The notes: generated from the letters alone by a model not told the origin. A DNA stretch of 64,000 nt from Iamia sp963728655 (GCA_963728655.1 CAVSLD010000006.1:682001-746000), one strand, 5' to 3'. Shown: positions 30,613-39,871, counted from the first letter of the stretch. Translations and numbers: made by a program.

Positions 30613-33327
30613 GTGGGTCCTGGGTCCGACGCCCGTGACGAGCTGGTCGTGTCACCGACTGCCATCGAGCCGTCGGCGCGGGCCGCCCAGGTGGCGTCCG
30701 CCTTCGCCGAGGAGGCCGGGTCCGACGCGTCCACCCAGCGCCTGCTGGAGCTGGTCGTCGAGGCGTTCGCCGAGTGGGGGACGATCCACCTGGTGCAGCC
30801 GGACGGGACCCTGCGCCGGGTCGCCGCGCACCACCGCGACCCCGCCCTGCGCCCCGCCGTGGCCCGCCTCCGCGGCGCCGCCAGCGTGGACCCCCACCTC
30901 GCCCCGGACCTGGCCGAGCCCCTCCGCACCCGCGGCGCGGTCATCCGCCGCCGCTCCGCCGAGGAGCTGGCCCGCCTGGCCCCGTCCGACGAGGTGCTCG
31001 AGGTGTGGACGGCGCTGGGCTTCGCGTCGGGGCTGCTGCTGCCGCTGGTCGCGCGCGACCGGGCCCTCGGCGTGCTCGCCCTCATGTCCGGCGACCCCGA
31101 CCACTTCGCCCCCGACGAGGTGGTCGCCCTGGAGAGCCTGGCCGCGGAGTGCGCCCTCCTGGTGGAGACCGCCCGCCTGGCCCGCGAGGCCGAGGCCGCC
31201 ACCGGCGAGCGGCTCCGGGTCCGCGCCGTCCTCGACACGCTCCTGGCCCACGCGCCCGTCGCCTCGGCGGTGGTCGACCCGGACGGGCGTGTGCTCCACC
31301 ACAACGAGGCGCTGCGGGCCATGGCCCCCGCCGACGCCGCCGTGGTGGCCCCCGACGACGAGCTCCGCACGTTCCGGCTGGACGAGCTCGTGCCCTCGGT
31401 GGCCCCCGAGGTCGCCCCCCTCATCGAGAAGGTGCGGCTCTCGGGCGAGGCCCAGGGCCCGGTCGAGCTCCGCCTCGGCGAGGTCGGCCGGCGGCGCTAC
31501 TGGCACGCCACCGCCTTCCCCATCCGGCGCGGCGACGACGGCCTGCTCGGCACCGGCCTCATGTTCGTCGAGCACACCGACGAGACCCTCGCGGCGCGCC
31601 GCCAGAAGGAGAACGTGGCCCGCCTCGACCTCTCCCTCGCGGCCGGGGGCCTCGGCAGCTGGGACTGGGACCTGGTGACGGGCCGGGTCACCTGGTCGGC
31701 CGGGATGGAGGCCATCGCCGGGGTGGAGCCGGGCACCTTCGGCGGCACGGGCGAGGACTTCATGGCCCTCGTCCCCGAGGCCGAGCGCGAGGTGGTCGCC
31801 GAGCGCATGGTCGAGTCGGCCCGCACCGGCCGCGACCACCACGACGAGGTCCGGATCCGCCGGCCCGACGGCGAGCAGCGCTGGATCGAGACCCACGGTC
31901 GGGTCGTCGCCACCCGCGACGGCGTCCCCCTGCGCATGATCGGCGTCGCCTCCGACGTCACCGAGCGCCACATCATGGAGGACGTCAAGCTCAAGCTGCT
32001 CGAGCGCGAGCACCAGGCCCGGCTGGCCGCCGAGGGCTCCCGGGAGCGGCTGGCCCTGCTGGCCGAGGTCAGCGCCACCCTGGCCACCACGCTCGACCCC
32101 CAGGCCGTCTACGACGACCTGGCCACCCTGCTGGTGCCCCGGGTGGCCGACTTCGTGGTCCTCGACGCCCTCGACGACGACGGCGGCATGCGCGAGGCCG
32201 CCCTCGTCCACATCGACCCCACCCGCGCCGACCTGGTCCGCCAGGTCCGCTCCTTCCGGCGACGCGAGGGCGGCGACGGCATCTGGAGCGTGCGCCGGGC
32301 CATGCGCACGGGCCGGTCCGAGCGGGTGGAGGACATCACCGACGCCGACCTCGTCGCCGCGGCCGATGGCGACGAGGACCACCTCGCCGCACTGCGGTCC
32401 CTCTCGCCCCGCTCGGCCCTGGTGGCCCCGCTCGTCGCCCGGGGCCGGGTGCTCGGGGGCATCTCCCTCGTCACCACCGGTCCCCGCTCCTACGAGAGCG
32501 ACGACCAGGCCCTGCTGGAGAACATCGCCAGCCGGGCAGCCAACGCCATCGACACGGCCATGCTGTTCGACTCGCGGTCCGAGGTCGCCCGGGCCCTCCA
32601 GCAGACCCTCCTGCCGCCGGCCCTGCCCGAGATCCCCGGCATCGACCTCGGGGCCAAGTACCGGGTGGCCGAGGCCGGCATCGAGATCGGCGGCGACTTC
32701 TACGACGTGTTCGAGGTGCCCGGGAGCTGGGTGATCGTGCTCGGCGACGTGTGCGGCAAGGGACCCGCCGCGGCCGCCGTCACCGGGCTGTTCCGCCACA
32801 CCCTCCGGGCCATCGCGCCCTCACCGCCGGGCGAGGAAGGCGGTCCGGCGGTGATCCTGGCCGCCACCAACGACGCCATCGTCGACCAGATCGACGACAC
32901 CCGCTTCGCCACCGCCGCCCTCGTCACCCTCGACCCGGGGCGGGGCGAGGCCGACCTGTGCGTGGCCTGCGGCGGCCACCCCCGACCGATGCTGGTGCGG
33001 GCCGACGGCACCATCGAGCGCGTCGACGCCACCGGCACCCTGCTGGGGGTGCTGCCCGACCCCGAGTTCCAGGAGGTCAGCCTCCACCTCGGCCCCGGCG
33101 ACGCCCTGGTGCTCTACACCGATGGCGTCACCGAGGCCCGCGACGGCGGCAGCCAGTTCGGCGAGGCCGGCCTCATGGCGGCCCTGGAGGGGGCCAACCT
33201 GCTCCACTCGGCCGACGCCGTGGCCGAGCGGGTCGTCGAGGCCGTCGACGCCTTCCGCGACCCCGACCTCCCCTCCGACGACGTCGCCGTCGTCACCATC
33301 CGCGTCCCCAGCATCGAGGACGTCTGA
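30613..33327 (+). CDS. GAF-PAS-PAS-GAF-PP2C (SpoIIE/RsbU-type) phosphatase
   Basis: In this 904-residue cytoplasmic sensor phosphatase, the first GAF is at about residues 35-185, a PAS near 195-315, and a PAS/PAC near 325-450 (LGSWDWDLVTGRVTWS, then RWIETHGRVV and GVASDVTER). A second GAF is at about 475-640. The PP2C domain runs from 665, with GGDFYDVF, GDVCGKGPAAA, ACGGHPRPMLV, YTDGVTEARD and DDVAVVTIR, so all metal-binding Asp residues are there. Such proteins dephosphorylate anti-anti-sigma factors. The start at 30613 is preferred over ATG 30541 because TACAGT lies 6 nt before it and an inverted repeat occupies the longer N-terminal coding option. Confidence 0.85.
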   Translation: MGPGSDARDELVVSPTAIEPSARAAQVASAFAEEAGSDASTQRLLELVVEAFAEWGTIHLVQPDGTLRRVAAHHRDPALRPAVARLRGAASVDPHLAPDLAEPLRTRGAVIRRRSAEELARLAPSDEVLEVWTALGFASGLLLPLVARDRALGVLALMSGDPDHFAPDEVVALESLAAECALLVETARLAREAEAATGERLRVRAVLDTLLAHAPVASAVVDPDGRVLHHNEALRAMAPADAAVVAPDDELRTFRLDELVPSVAPEVAPLIEKVRLSGEAQGPVELRLGEVGRRRYWHATAFPIRRGDDGLLGTGLMFVEHTDETLAARRQKENVARLDLSLAAGGLGSWDWDLVTGRVTWSAGMEAIAGVEPGTFGGTGEDFMALVPEAEREVVAERMVESARTGRDHHDEVRIRRPDGEQRWIETHGRVVATRDGVPLRMIGVASDVTERHIMEDVKLKLLEREHQARLAAEGSRERLALLAEVSATLATTLDPQAVYDDLATLLVPRVADFVVLDALDDDGGMREAALVHIDPTRADLVRQVRSFRRREGGDGIWSVRRAMRTGRSERVEDITDADLVAAADGDEDHLAALRSLSPRSALVAPLVARGRVLGGISLVTTGPRSYESDDQALLENIASRAANAIDTAMLFDSRSEVARALQQTLLPPALPEIPGIDLGAKYRVAEAGIEIGGDFYDVFEVPGSWVIVLGDVCGKGPAAAAVTGLFRHTLRAIAPSPPGEEGGPAVILAATNDAIVDQIDDTRFATAALVTLDPGRGEADLCVACGGHPRPMLVRADGTIERVDATGTLLGVLPDPEFQEVSLHLGPGDALVLYTDGVTEARDGGSQFGEAGLMAALEGANLLHSADAVAERVVEAVDAFRDPDLPSDDVAVVTIRVPSIEDV

Positions 33328-33486
33328 GGTTTCGAGGTCACTCGCTTCGCTCCGTTCCCTCGAGCTGAGCGGGCTCGCTGCGCTCGCACCGACCCCTCCC
33401 GGCGGTCGCGGAGCTCGTCCCTCGCTCCCTCCCCGCCTCTGCGGTGGGGGACCCCCCGCACCCCCCAGCGGCTGCGCCGGGCCGGG
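33325..33486 (+). repeat. Dispersed intergenic repeat, copy B
   Basis: It starts at the TGA of the phosphatase gene (TGAGGTTTCG) and contains TCACTCGCTTCGCTCCGTTC and GAGCTCGTCCCTCGCTCC. It ends with CCTCTGCGG, GGACCCCCCGCACCCCCCAG and CGGCTGCGCCGG. The last 70 bases are nearly the same as in copy C (36769-36950). The same end block in inverse orientation is in copy A. Confidence 0.7.
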
Positions 33487-33722
33487 CCTCCATCCCGGTG
33501 ATCGCCGGCCTCGCAGAGCAAGGTCGGCGATCGTCGGGCCCCTGTGGGTGCACGGGGTGTGCCTGGAGGGCGAGCGGATTGGTCCACCGGCGTGAGTGGG
33601 CAACATCGCTGACGAGCGAGCCCGACCGAGCAAGCACGGCATGGCTGTCCGAGCGGAGCGAGGACGACTCGCAGCCAAGCCGGCCCTATCCGCTGAGGCT
33701 CCTGGCACACCCCGTGCAGGAC
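33487..33722. repeat. Gene-free gap with a large imperfect inverted repeat (arms 33548-33582 and 33685-33719)
   Basis: GTGCACGGGGTGTGCCTGG at 33548-33566 is nearly complementary to the right arm CTCCTGGCACACCCCGTGCA (33699-33718). Pairing continues more weakly for another 14 positions inward. About 100 bp separates the arms and holds short GAGCGAG/CTCGC palindromes but no coding sequence. The right arm ends 4 bp before the cysQ stop codon. It may be a degenerate miniature element or a very large terminator. Confidence 0.5.
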
Positions 33723-34496
33723 CTAGCGGCGGGTGACGGCGAGGACCTGGTCGGTGAGGTCGGGGTGGCAGACGAGGAGGTCGGGGAGCCAGGGGTCGGG
33801 GCGGTTGTAGACCAGCGGGGCGCCGTCGATGCGGGAGCAGTGGAACCCGGCGGCCTCGGCGACGGCGACGGGGGCGCAGCTGTCCCACTCGTACTGGCCG
33901 CCGGCGTGGGCGTAGACGTCGGCCTCGCCCCGGACGACGGCCGCGACCTTGGCGCCGGCCGAGCCCATCTCCACCAGGCGGGCCCCGAGGGCGTCGGCCA
34001 CGGCCAGGGCCACCGCCGGCGGGCGGCTGCGGCTGACGATGACCCGGGGCGGGGCGGGCACGGGGCCGGGACCGGGGGAGGGCGACGCCGTGGAGAGGGT
34101 CACGCCCTGGGCCGGGAGGGCCACCGCGCCGGCCACCGGTCGGCCGTCGACGACGAGGGCCACGTGCACGGCCCAGTCCACCCGCGGCGGCTCGCTGTAC
34201 TCGCGGGTGCCGTCGAGGGGGTCGATGATCCAGGTGCGGGCCGCACCCAGGCGCGCCGCGCCGTCGATGCCCTCCTCGGAGAGCACGCCGTCGCCGGGAG
34301 CCTCGGTCGCGACCCGGGCCATGAGCAGCTCGTGGGCCCGGCGATCGCCCTCCCGCTTCAGGGTGGCCGGGCCGGCGCCGCCGAGCTCGGCGCGCAGGGC
34401 CACCAGCATCTCGCCCGCCTCGGTGGCCATCGCCGCGGCCAGCTCGTGGTCGGCGGCCGAGGCGGCGGGGTCGGGTGCGGTGGCGGGGTCGGGCAT
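33723..34496 (-). CDS. cysQ: 3'(2'),5'-bisphosphate nucleotidase, inositol monophosphatase family
   Basis: The 257-residue protein has the lithium-sensitive phosphatase fold: LKREGDRRAHELL, LSEEGIDG (metal Glu), WIIDPLDGTREY (metal Asp residues) and the C-terminal QYEWDSCAPVAVAEAAG, where the Trp-Asp motif closes the site. CysQ hydrolyses PAP/PAPS, relieving product inhibition of sulfate activation. The gene diverges from cysD, 103 bp away, which fits. The ATG at 34496 is preceded by CAGACT at a 6-nt gap. Inositol phosphatase activity is possible in addition. Confidence 0.85.
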   Translation of the reverse strand: MPDPATAPDPAASAADHELAAAMATEAGEMLVALRAELGGAGPATLKREGDRRAHELLMARVATEAPGDGVLSEEGIDGAARLGAARTWIIDPLDGTREYSEPPRVDWAVHVALVVDGRPVAGAVALPAQGVTLSTASPSPGPGPVPAPPRVIVSRSRPPAVALAVADALGARLVEMGSAGAKVAAVVRGEADVYAHAGGQYEWDSCAPVAVAEAAGFHCSRIDGAPLVYNRPDPWLPDLLVCHPDLTDQVLAVTRR

Positions 34497-34599
34497 CGGG
34501 CCAGTCTGGCCCGCCCGCGCCGAGCCCCGGTGCGCCCCACCCGCAATGTCGACCCACCGGGTCAAGAACGGGACCGGGTGCCCACTACGCTCGCCCGTC

Positions 34600-35524
34600 G
34601 TGTCCACCCGCACCGACAAGCCCTACCGGCTGAGCCACCTGCGGGCCCTCGAGGCCGAGGCCATCCACATCATCCGGGAGGTGGCCGCCGAGTTCGAGCG
34701 GCCCGTCCTCCTCTTCAGCGGCGGCAAGGACTCAGCGGTGATGCTCCACGTCGCCCGCAAGGCGTTCTGGCCCTGCAAGCTGCCCTTCGCGGTGATGCAC
34801 ATCGACACCGGCCACAACTACGACGAGGTGCTGGCCTTCCGCGACGAGGAGGTCGAGCGCCACGGCCTCCGCCTGGTCGTGGCGTCGGTGCCCGACGCCA
34901 TCGCCGCCGGCAAGGTGACCGAGGCGGCCGGCAACGGGGCCACCCGCAACCGCATCCAGACCCCGGTGCTGCTCGAGGCCATCGAGGAGAACGGCTTCGA
35001 CGCCGTGTTCGGCGGGGCCCGCCGCGACGAGGAGAAGGCCCGGGCCAAGGAGCGGGTGTACAGCTTCCGCGACGACTTCGGCCAGTGGGACCCCAAGAAC
35101 CAGCGGCCCGAGCTCTGGAGCCTCTACAACGGCCGCCACCACCGGGGCGAGCACATCCGGGTGTTCCCGCTGAGCAACTGGACCGAGCTCGACATCTGGC
35201 AGTACATCGAGGCCGACGAGGTCCGCATCTCGGACCTCTACTTCGCCCACCGAGCGCGACGTGGTGGCGCGCGACGGCATGTGGATCGGCGTCACCCAGC
35301 ACCTGACCCTCGGCGACGGCGAGGAGGTCGAGACCCGCTCGGTGCGGTTCCGCACCATCGGCGACGCCACCGGCACCGGCGCCGTCGACTCCACCGCCAC
35401 CACCCTGACCGAGATCATCGAGGAGGTGGCGGTGACCCGCCTGACCGAGCGGGGCGCCACCCGCGCCGACGACCGCATCAGCGAGGCCGGCATGGAGGAC
35501 CGCAAGCGGGAGGGCTACTTCTGA
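34600..35524 (+). pseudogene. cysD: Sulfate adenylyltransferase subunit CysD, frameshifted at about 35251
   Basis: CysD makes APS from sulfate and ATP together with the CysN GTPase. The first part (34600-35250) has the PP-loop SGGKDS at residues 40-45, HIDTGHNY and FGGARRDEEKARAKER. Then the sequence shifts by +1 (an extra C after GCCCAC), and the remaining 90 residues (ERDVVARDGMWIGVTQ through SEAGMEDRKREGYF) continue in another frame to the normal C-terminus. Removing one C restores a typical protein of about 307 residues. A base-call error is more likely than a real mutation in this core gene. TACGCT lies 8 nt before the GTG start. The stop overlaps the cysN ATG. Confidence 0.9.
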
Positions 35525-36771
35525 TGAGTGAGCTCCTGCGCCTGGCCACCGCCGGGTCCGTCGACGACGGGAAGTCGACCCTGATCGGGCGGCTCCTCTA
35601 CGACTCCAAGGCCATCTTCGAGGACCAGCTCGAGGCCGTGGAGGCCACCAGCGCCCAGATGGGCGCCGAGTACACCAACCTGGCGCTGCTCACCGACGGC
35701 CTGCGGGCCGAGCGGGAGCAGGGCATCACCATCGACGTGGCCTACCGCTACTTCGCCACGCCCCGCCGCAAGTTCATCATCGCCGACACCCCCGGCCACA
35801 TCCAGTACACGCGCAACATGGTGACCGGGGCGTCCACCGCCGACCTGGCCCTGATCCTGGTCGACGCCCGCAAGGGCATCGTCGAGCAGTCCCGGCGCCA
35901 CGCCTTCCTGTCCTCGCTGCTGCAGATCCCGCACCTCGTGCTCTGCATCAACAAGATGGACCTGGTCGACTGGTCCGAGGAGCGCTTCGACGAGATCTCC
36001 GCCGAGTTCCGCGACTTCGCGGCCAAGCTCGACGTGGGCGACCTCACCACCATCCCGGTCTCCGCGCTCAAGGGCGACAACGTGGTCACCCGCAGCGAGA
36101 ACATGCCCTGGTACGACGGCACGTCGCTGCTGCACCACATGGAGCAGCTGCACATCGCCAGCGACCGCAACCTCATCGATGCCCGCTTCCCGGTGCAGTA
36201 CGTGCTGCGTCCCTACAGCAGCGACATGCCCGACTACCGGGGCTACGCCGGCACCGTCGCCGGCGGCACGTTCAAGCCCGGCGACGAGGTGACGGTGCTG
36301 CCCTCGGGCTTCACCTCGAAGGTGCGCTCGATCGACACCGCCGACGGCCCCGTCGACGAGGCCTTCTCGCCCATGTCGGTGGCCATCACCCTCACCGACG
36401 ACATCGACGTGTCCCGCGGCGACATGATCTGCCGGCCCCACAACCAGCCCCGCGTGGCCCAGGACGTGGAGGCCATGGTGTGCTGGATGAGCGAGGGCCC
36501 CCCGCTCACGGCCCGCACCAAGCTGGGCATCAAGCACACCACCCGCTCGGCCCGGGCCCTGGTGAAGGACCTCCAGTACCGTCTCGACGTCAACACCCTG
36601 CACCGCGACGACGAGGCCGACTCCCTCGGGCTCAACGAGATCGGCCGGGTGACGCTGCGGACCACGGTGCCGCTGTTCTGCGACGAGTACCGCCGCAACC
36701 GCACCACCGGCAGCTTCATCCTCATCGACGAGTCGACCAACGGCACCGTCGGTGCCGGGATGATCTTGTGA
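35524..36771 (+). CDS. cysN: Sulfate adenylyltransferase subunit CysN (GTPase)
   Basis: The 415-residue EF-Tu-like GTPase drives APS synthesis by CysD. G1 is AGSVDDGKST (residues 10-19), G3 is DTPGH within IIADTPGHIQYTRNMVTGAS, and G4 is NKMD, followed by domains II and III (VQYVLRPYSSDMPDYRGYAG and later). It lacks a C-terminal APS kinase domain, which is encoded separately as cysC downstream. The ATG overlaps the cysD TGA (TGATG). A dispersed repeat starts right at the stop and separates it from cysC. Confidence 0.95.
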   Translation: MSELLRLATAGSVDDGKSTLIGRLLYDSKAIFEDQLEAVEATSAQMGAEYTNLALLTDGLRAEREQGITIDVAYRYFATPRRKFIIADTPGHIQYTRNMVTGASTADLALILVDARKGIVEQSRRHAFLSSLLQIPHLVLCINKMDLVDWSEERFDEISAEFRDFAAKLDVGDLTTIPVSALKGDNVVTRSENMPWYDGTSLLHHMEQLHIASDRNLIDARFPVQYVLRPYSSDMPDYRGYAGTVAGGTFKPGDEVTVLPSGFTSKVRSIDTADGPVDEAFSPMSVAITLTDDIDVSRGDMICRPHNQPRVAQDVEAMVCWMSEGPPLTARTKLGIKHTTRSARALVKDLQYRLDVNTLHRDDEADSLGLNEIGRVTLRTTVPLFCDEYRRNRTTGSFILIDESTNGTVGAGMIL

Positions 36772-36950
36772 GGCTTCGTCCTCACTCGGGGCTTCGTCCT
36801 CACTCGGTCGCTGCGCTCCCTCCGTTCGGACGAGCTGGTCGTGCGGCCTGCGGCCGCAGCGAGGGCCCCGGCAGGTGACGGCTCGTCCCTCGCAGCCACC
36901 TGCCTCTGCGGGGGGAGACCCCCCGCACCCCCCAGCGGCTGCGCCGGTGC
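36769..36950 (+). repeat. Dispersed intergenic repeat, copy C
   Basis: It starts at the cysN stop (TGAGGCTTCG) with a tandem GCTTCGTCCTCACTCGG, then CTCCGTTCGGACGAGCTGGT and CGTGCGGCCTGCGGCCGC. It ends with CCTCTGCGGGGGGAGACC, CCCCGCACCCCCCAG and CGGCTGCGCCGG. It shares its first half with copy A (inverted) and its second half with copy B. Copies B and C are direct repeats on either side of cysQ-cysD-cysN. Confidence 0.72.
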
Positions 36951-36987
36951 CCACGTCGGTCCCGGTTCGCGAGCGGGGACTGCTCCG

Positions 36988-37581
36988 ATGGCGACCTCGA
37001 TGAGGAGCAACGTGACGTGGCACGGGGGGGAGGTCTCCCGCGACGAGCGGGTGCACCGGGGGGCCACGGTGTGGCTCACCGGGCTCTCGGGCTCGGGCAA
37101 GTCCACCGTGGCCGTGGCCCTGGAGCGCCTCCTCACCGAGCGCAGCCGCCCCGCCTACCGCCTCGACGGCGACAACCTGCGCCACGGCCTCAACGCGGAT
37201 CTGGGCTTCTCGGCCGAGGACCGCGACGAGAACGTGCGCCGGGCCGGCGAGGTCGCCGTGCTGCTGGCCGACGCCGGCGTGGTCGCCCTCGTCCCGCTCA
37301 TCTCGCCCTACCGGGCCGGGCGCGACCGGGCCCGGGCCGCCCACCAGGCGGCGGGGGTGCCCTTCGTCGAGGTCTTCGTCGACACCCCCCTGGAGGAGTG
37401 CGAGCGTCGCGACCCCAAGGGCCTCTACGCCAAGGCCCGGGCCGGGGAGATCACCGGCTTCACCGGCATCGACGACCCCTACGAGGCGCCGGAGACCCCC
37501 GAGCTGCGCCTCACCCCGGCCGACGGCGGACCCGGTGCCCAGGCCACGGTCGTCGCCGACCTCCTCCGCCCCCTGCTCTAG
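36988..37581 (+). CDS. cysC: Adenylylsulfate kinase CysC
   Basis: The 197-residue enzyme phosphorylates APS to PAPS. Walker A is GLSGSGKST (residues 32-40), followed by RLDGDNLRHGLNADLGFS (APS-binding), DENVRRAGEVA and VPLISPYRAGRDRAR. FVEVFVDTPLEECERRDPKGLY and ITGFTGIDDPYEAP are typical APS-kinase lid motifs. It completes the sulfate-activation set with cysD and cysN, although it is separated from cysN by 216 bp of repeat DNA. The ATG at 36988 gives an MATSMRSN start; ATG 37000 is an alternative. Confidence 0.95.
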   Translation: MATSMRSNVTWHGGEVSRDERVHRGATVWLTGLSGSGKSTVAVALERLLTERSRPAYRLDGDNLRHGLNADLGFSAEDRDENVRRAGEVAVLLADAGVVALVPLISPYRAGRDRARAAHQAAGVPFVEVFVDTPLEECERRDPKGLYAKARAGEITGFTGIDDPYEAPETPELRLTPADGGPGAQATVVADLLRPLL

Positions 37582-37607
37582 GAGGGGCAGGCCTCCCTGC
37601 CCCCTCC
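37581..37607. terminator. Terminator hairpin after cysC
   Basis: GGAGGGGCAGG (37581-37591) pairs with CCTGCCCCCTCC (37596-37607) with one bulge and a short loop, immediately at the cysC stop. Confidence 0.55.
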
Positions 37608-37644
37608 TCCGCGGTCCCACCCCCGCCCACCCTCGTCGTGGTCA

Positions 37645-37663
37645 GCCCTGGCGGTGCCAGGGC
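37645..37663. terminator. Hairpin near the convergent GH36 3' end
   Basis: GCCCTGGC (37645-37652) and GCCAGGGC (37656-37663) pair perfectly over a 3-base loop. The site sits between the convergent cysC and GH36 genes and is the most likely terminator for the latter. Confidence 0.5.
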
Positions 37664-37725
37664 GCCGGGGATCCTGACCGGTTCGGGGAACAGGTCGTCC
37701 CTCACCTCGGGGGAGGGGTCGTCCC

Positions 37726-39759
37726 TCAGCGGGGGAGGCGGAGCACCCGGGCGTCGTGGGGGTCGAGGACGCCGAGGTCCACCCGCGTCCCCTCGACCGG
37801 CAGCGTGGCGCCGGTGAAGGCCTCCACCACCTCGGTGGGGAGGTCGATCCCGAGACGGTCCCAACCGGGGCCCGCGAGGTCGACGGTCACCACGGCCGCG
37901 GCGTCGCCCCAGTGGAAGTGGCCCCAGAGCACCTCGTCGGCCTTGACCGAGGTCACCGTGGCCGGCTCGGGCCCGGCGAAGAGGTCGACGACCCGGCACC
38001 GCCCCCCGGCCAGCTCGTGGCACAGGCGGAGCAGGTCGAGGCGTGCCGGCGGCACCTTGTCGAGGCGGTCCGACGACACGACCATGCCGTCGGTGAGGGC
38101 CACCGCGGCCACGAGGAAGCGCACCTCGGCCTCGCTGAGGCGGGTGCGGTCGGTGCGGACCATCACGCAGTCGGGGTCGTTCGACCACAGGTGGCCGTGC
38201 AGGAAGGCCCGGGTGAGGGTGTTCCGCATGGCGATGCGGGTGCTGATGCCGCCCTGGTCGCTGAAGGCCCAGCGGGACACCTTGCCGCCCCAGGCGGGAG
38301 CCACGTCGGTGCCGATGCGCATGGCGTCGACGGCGCCGACAGCAGGGCCCAGGGGCAGCCCGCAGCCGATGAGCAGTGCGTCGTCGCCCGCCCCGCGCCG
38401 CACCGCGTCGAGACCGGACCGCAGGGCCTGGGCCCGCGTGCGGGTGGGGTCGTGGCGCACGCCGGGCAGGGCCGCGGCGAAGCAGAAGTCGAGCTTGAGG
38501 ACCCGGTAGCCCCAGTCGACCGCCAGGGTGCGGGCCACCTCCTCCAGGTGGTCCTGGACGTCGCCTCGGGTGCAGTCGAGCACCTGCTGGCGTCGGCGCA
38601 GGTTCCAGATCTGGTTCCAGAGGGCGGTGACCGGCGCGCCGGCCTCGTCGCGCAGCAACCACTCGGGGTGGGCGGTGGCCACGTCGCTGTCCGGGTCGAC
38701 CAGGAACGGGGCGATCCAGATGCCGGCATCGCGGCCGGTGGCCCGGATGTCGGCGGCCAGCGCCGCCATGCCCGACGGGAACTTGTCGTTGGTGGCCAGC
38801 CAGTCGCCGATGGCCTGCTGGTGGCCGTCGTCGACCATCACGTAGCCGAGGGGCACGTCGGCGGCCACGCCGTCGGCCGAGGCCAGGGCCCGCCGGACGT
38901 CGGCCTCGGTCACCTTGGCGTAGTGGTAGTACCACGAGCACCACCCGTGGGGCGGCCGGGCCGGCACCCGGGCCGCCTGGGCCGCGCCGAGCGCCGCGGC
39001 CCACCCCTCCAGCAGGGTGACGGGGTCGGGGCCGTCGGCCACGAGGAGGTCCTCGGTGGTGGTCGTGGCCCCCGGCTCCACCACGGCCCCGTCGAAGCGG
39101 CAGGTGGCCGACAGCTCCACCAGGCGACCGGGCCCCGGGGCGTCGTGGGGGAGGGTCCCGCCGGGCACGTCGGCGGCCACGTCGAGCACCGACAGGCACC
39201 GAGCGCCCCCGACGAAGCCGAGGACGAGACCGCCCGAGCCCTCGCGATCGGCCAGGGCGGTCACCAGCTCGCTGCGGAAGCGGCCCGGCTCGCCGCTGCG
39301 GGGCGTGGCCGGGTCGAGGGTCGTGTCGGCGATGGCGAAGAGCCACGGATCGCCATCGGCCTCGTCCATGGTGAAGGCCCGGGCGTTGGACCAGCTGTTC
39401 CACCCGTTGCGGTACAGCGACCAGGCCGACGGGCCGGCGCCGAGGCGGAGGCCCCCCGGGCCACCGGTGGCCAGGAGGGTGGCGTCGTCGAGGCGCACCG
39501 GACGGTCGCCGACGACGGTGACGGTGAGGCGCAGCACGGTGCCGTCGACCTCGGGCGCGGTGGCGGGTCGGGCCGCCAGGGTGAGCCGCAGGTGGTCGTC
39601 CTCTGCGGTCCAGGGACCGTCCGACGGACCCTCCAGCCGGGTGGGGGCGAGGGTGGCGGGCCGACCCGACACCCGGTAGGTGACCCGGGGCAGCGTGGCC
39701 CGCACCGAGGCCACCTCGCCCACCAGGTCGACGGTGCCGTCGCGGCCCACAGCGATCAT
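37726..39759 (-). CDS. GH36-type alpha-galactosidase (melibiase)
   Basis: This 677-residue protein has normal length for a bacterial GH36 enzyme. The N-terminal beta-supersandwich (about 1-250) includes LYRNGWNSWS. The catalytic TIM barrel starts near HGWCSWYYHYAKVTEADV. The nucleophile Asp is in YRVLKLDFCFAA and the general acid Asp in DAMRIGTDVAP. HGHLWSNDPDCVM near residue 510 is also conserved. No signal peptide is seen, so it acts in the cytoplasm on imported alpha-galactosides. TAGGTT lies 6 nt before the ATG at 39759. It diverges from a GH38-like gene, suggesting a small glycan-use locus. Confidence 0.87.
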   Translation of the reverse strand: MIAVGRDGTVDLVGEVASVRATLPRVTYRVSGRPATLAPTRLEGPSDGPWTAEDDHLRLTLAARPATAPEVDGTVLRLTVTVVGDRPVRLDDATLLATGGPGGLRLGAGPSAWSLYRNGWNSWSNARAFTMDEADGDPWLFAIADTTLDPATPRSGEPGRFRSELVTALADREGSGGLVLGFVGGARCLSVLDVAADVPGGTLPHDAPGPGRLVELSATCRFDGAVVEPGATTTTEDLLVADGPDPVTLLEGWAAALGAAQAARVPARPPHGWCSWYYHYAKVTEADVRRALASADGVAADVPLGYVMVDDGHQQAIGDWLATNDKFPSGMAALAADIRATGRDAGIWIAPFLVDPDSDVATAHPEWLLRDEAGAPVTALWNQIWNLRRRQQVLDCTRGDVQDHLEEVARTLAVDWGYRVLKLDFCFAAALPGVRHDPTRTRAQALRSGLDAVRRGAGDDALLIGCGLPLGPAVGAVDAMRIGTDVAPAWGGKVSRWAFSDQGGISTRIAMRNTLTRAFLHGHLWSNDPDCVMVRTDRTRLSEAEVRFLVAAVALTDGMVVSSDRLDKVPPARLDLLRLCHELAGGRCRVVDLFAGPEPATVTSVKADEVLWGHFHWGDAAAVVTVDLAGPGWDRLGIDLPTEVVEAFTGATLPVEGTRVDLGVLDPHDARVLRLPR

Positions 39760-39871
39760 CGTCGGAACCTACCGCCCCGCCTCCGACCCCCCGGGCGGTC
39801 CGGCCCCTGGGCGACCTCCCATCGGTCGACCAGGCTCGGGGAAACCGCACCCCGCGTGCCAGCCTGGCCCG

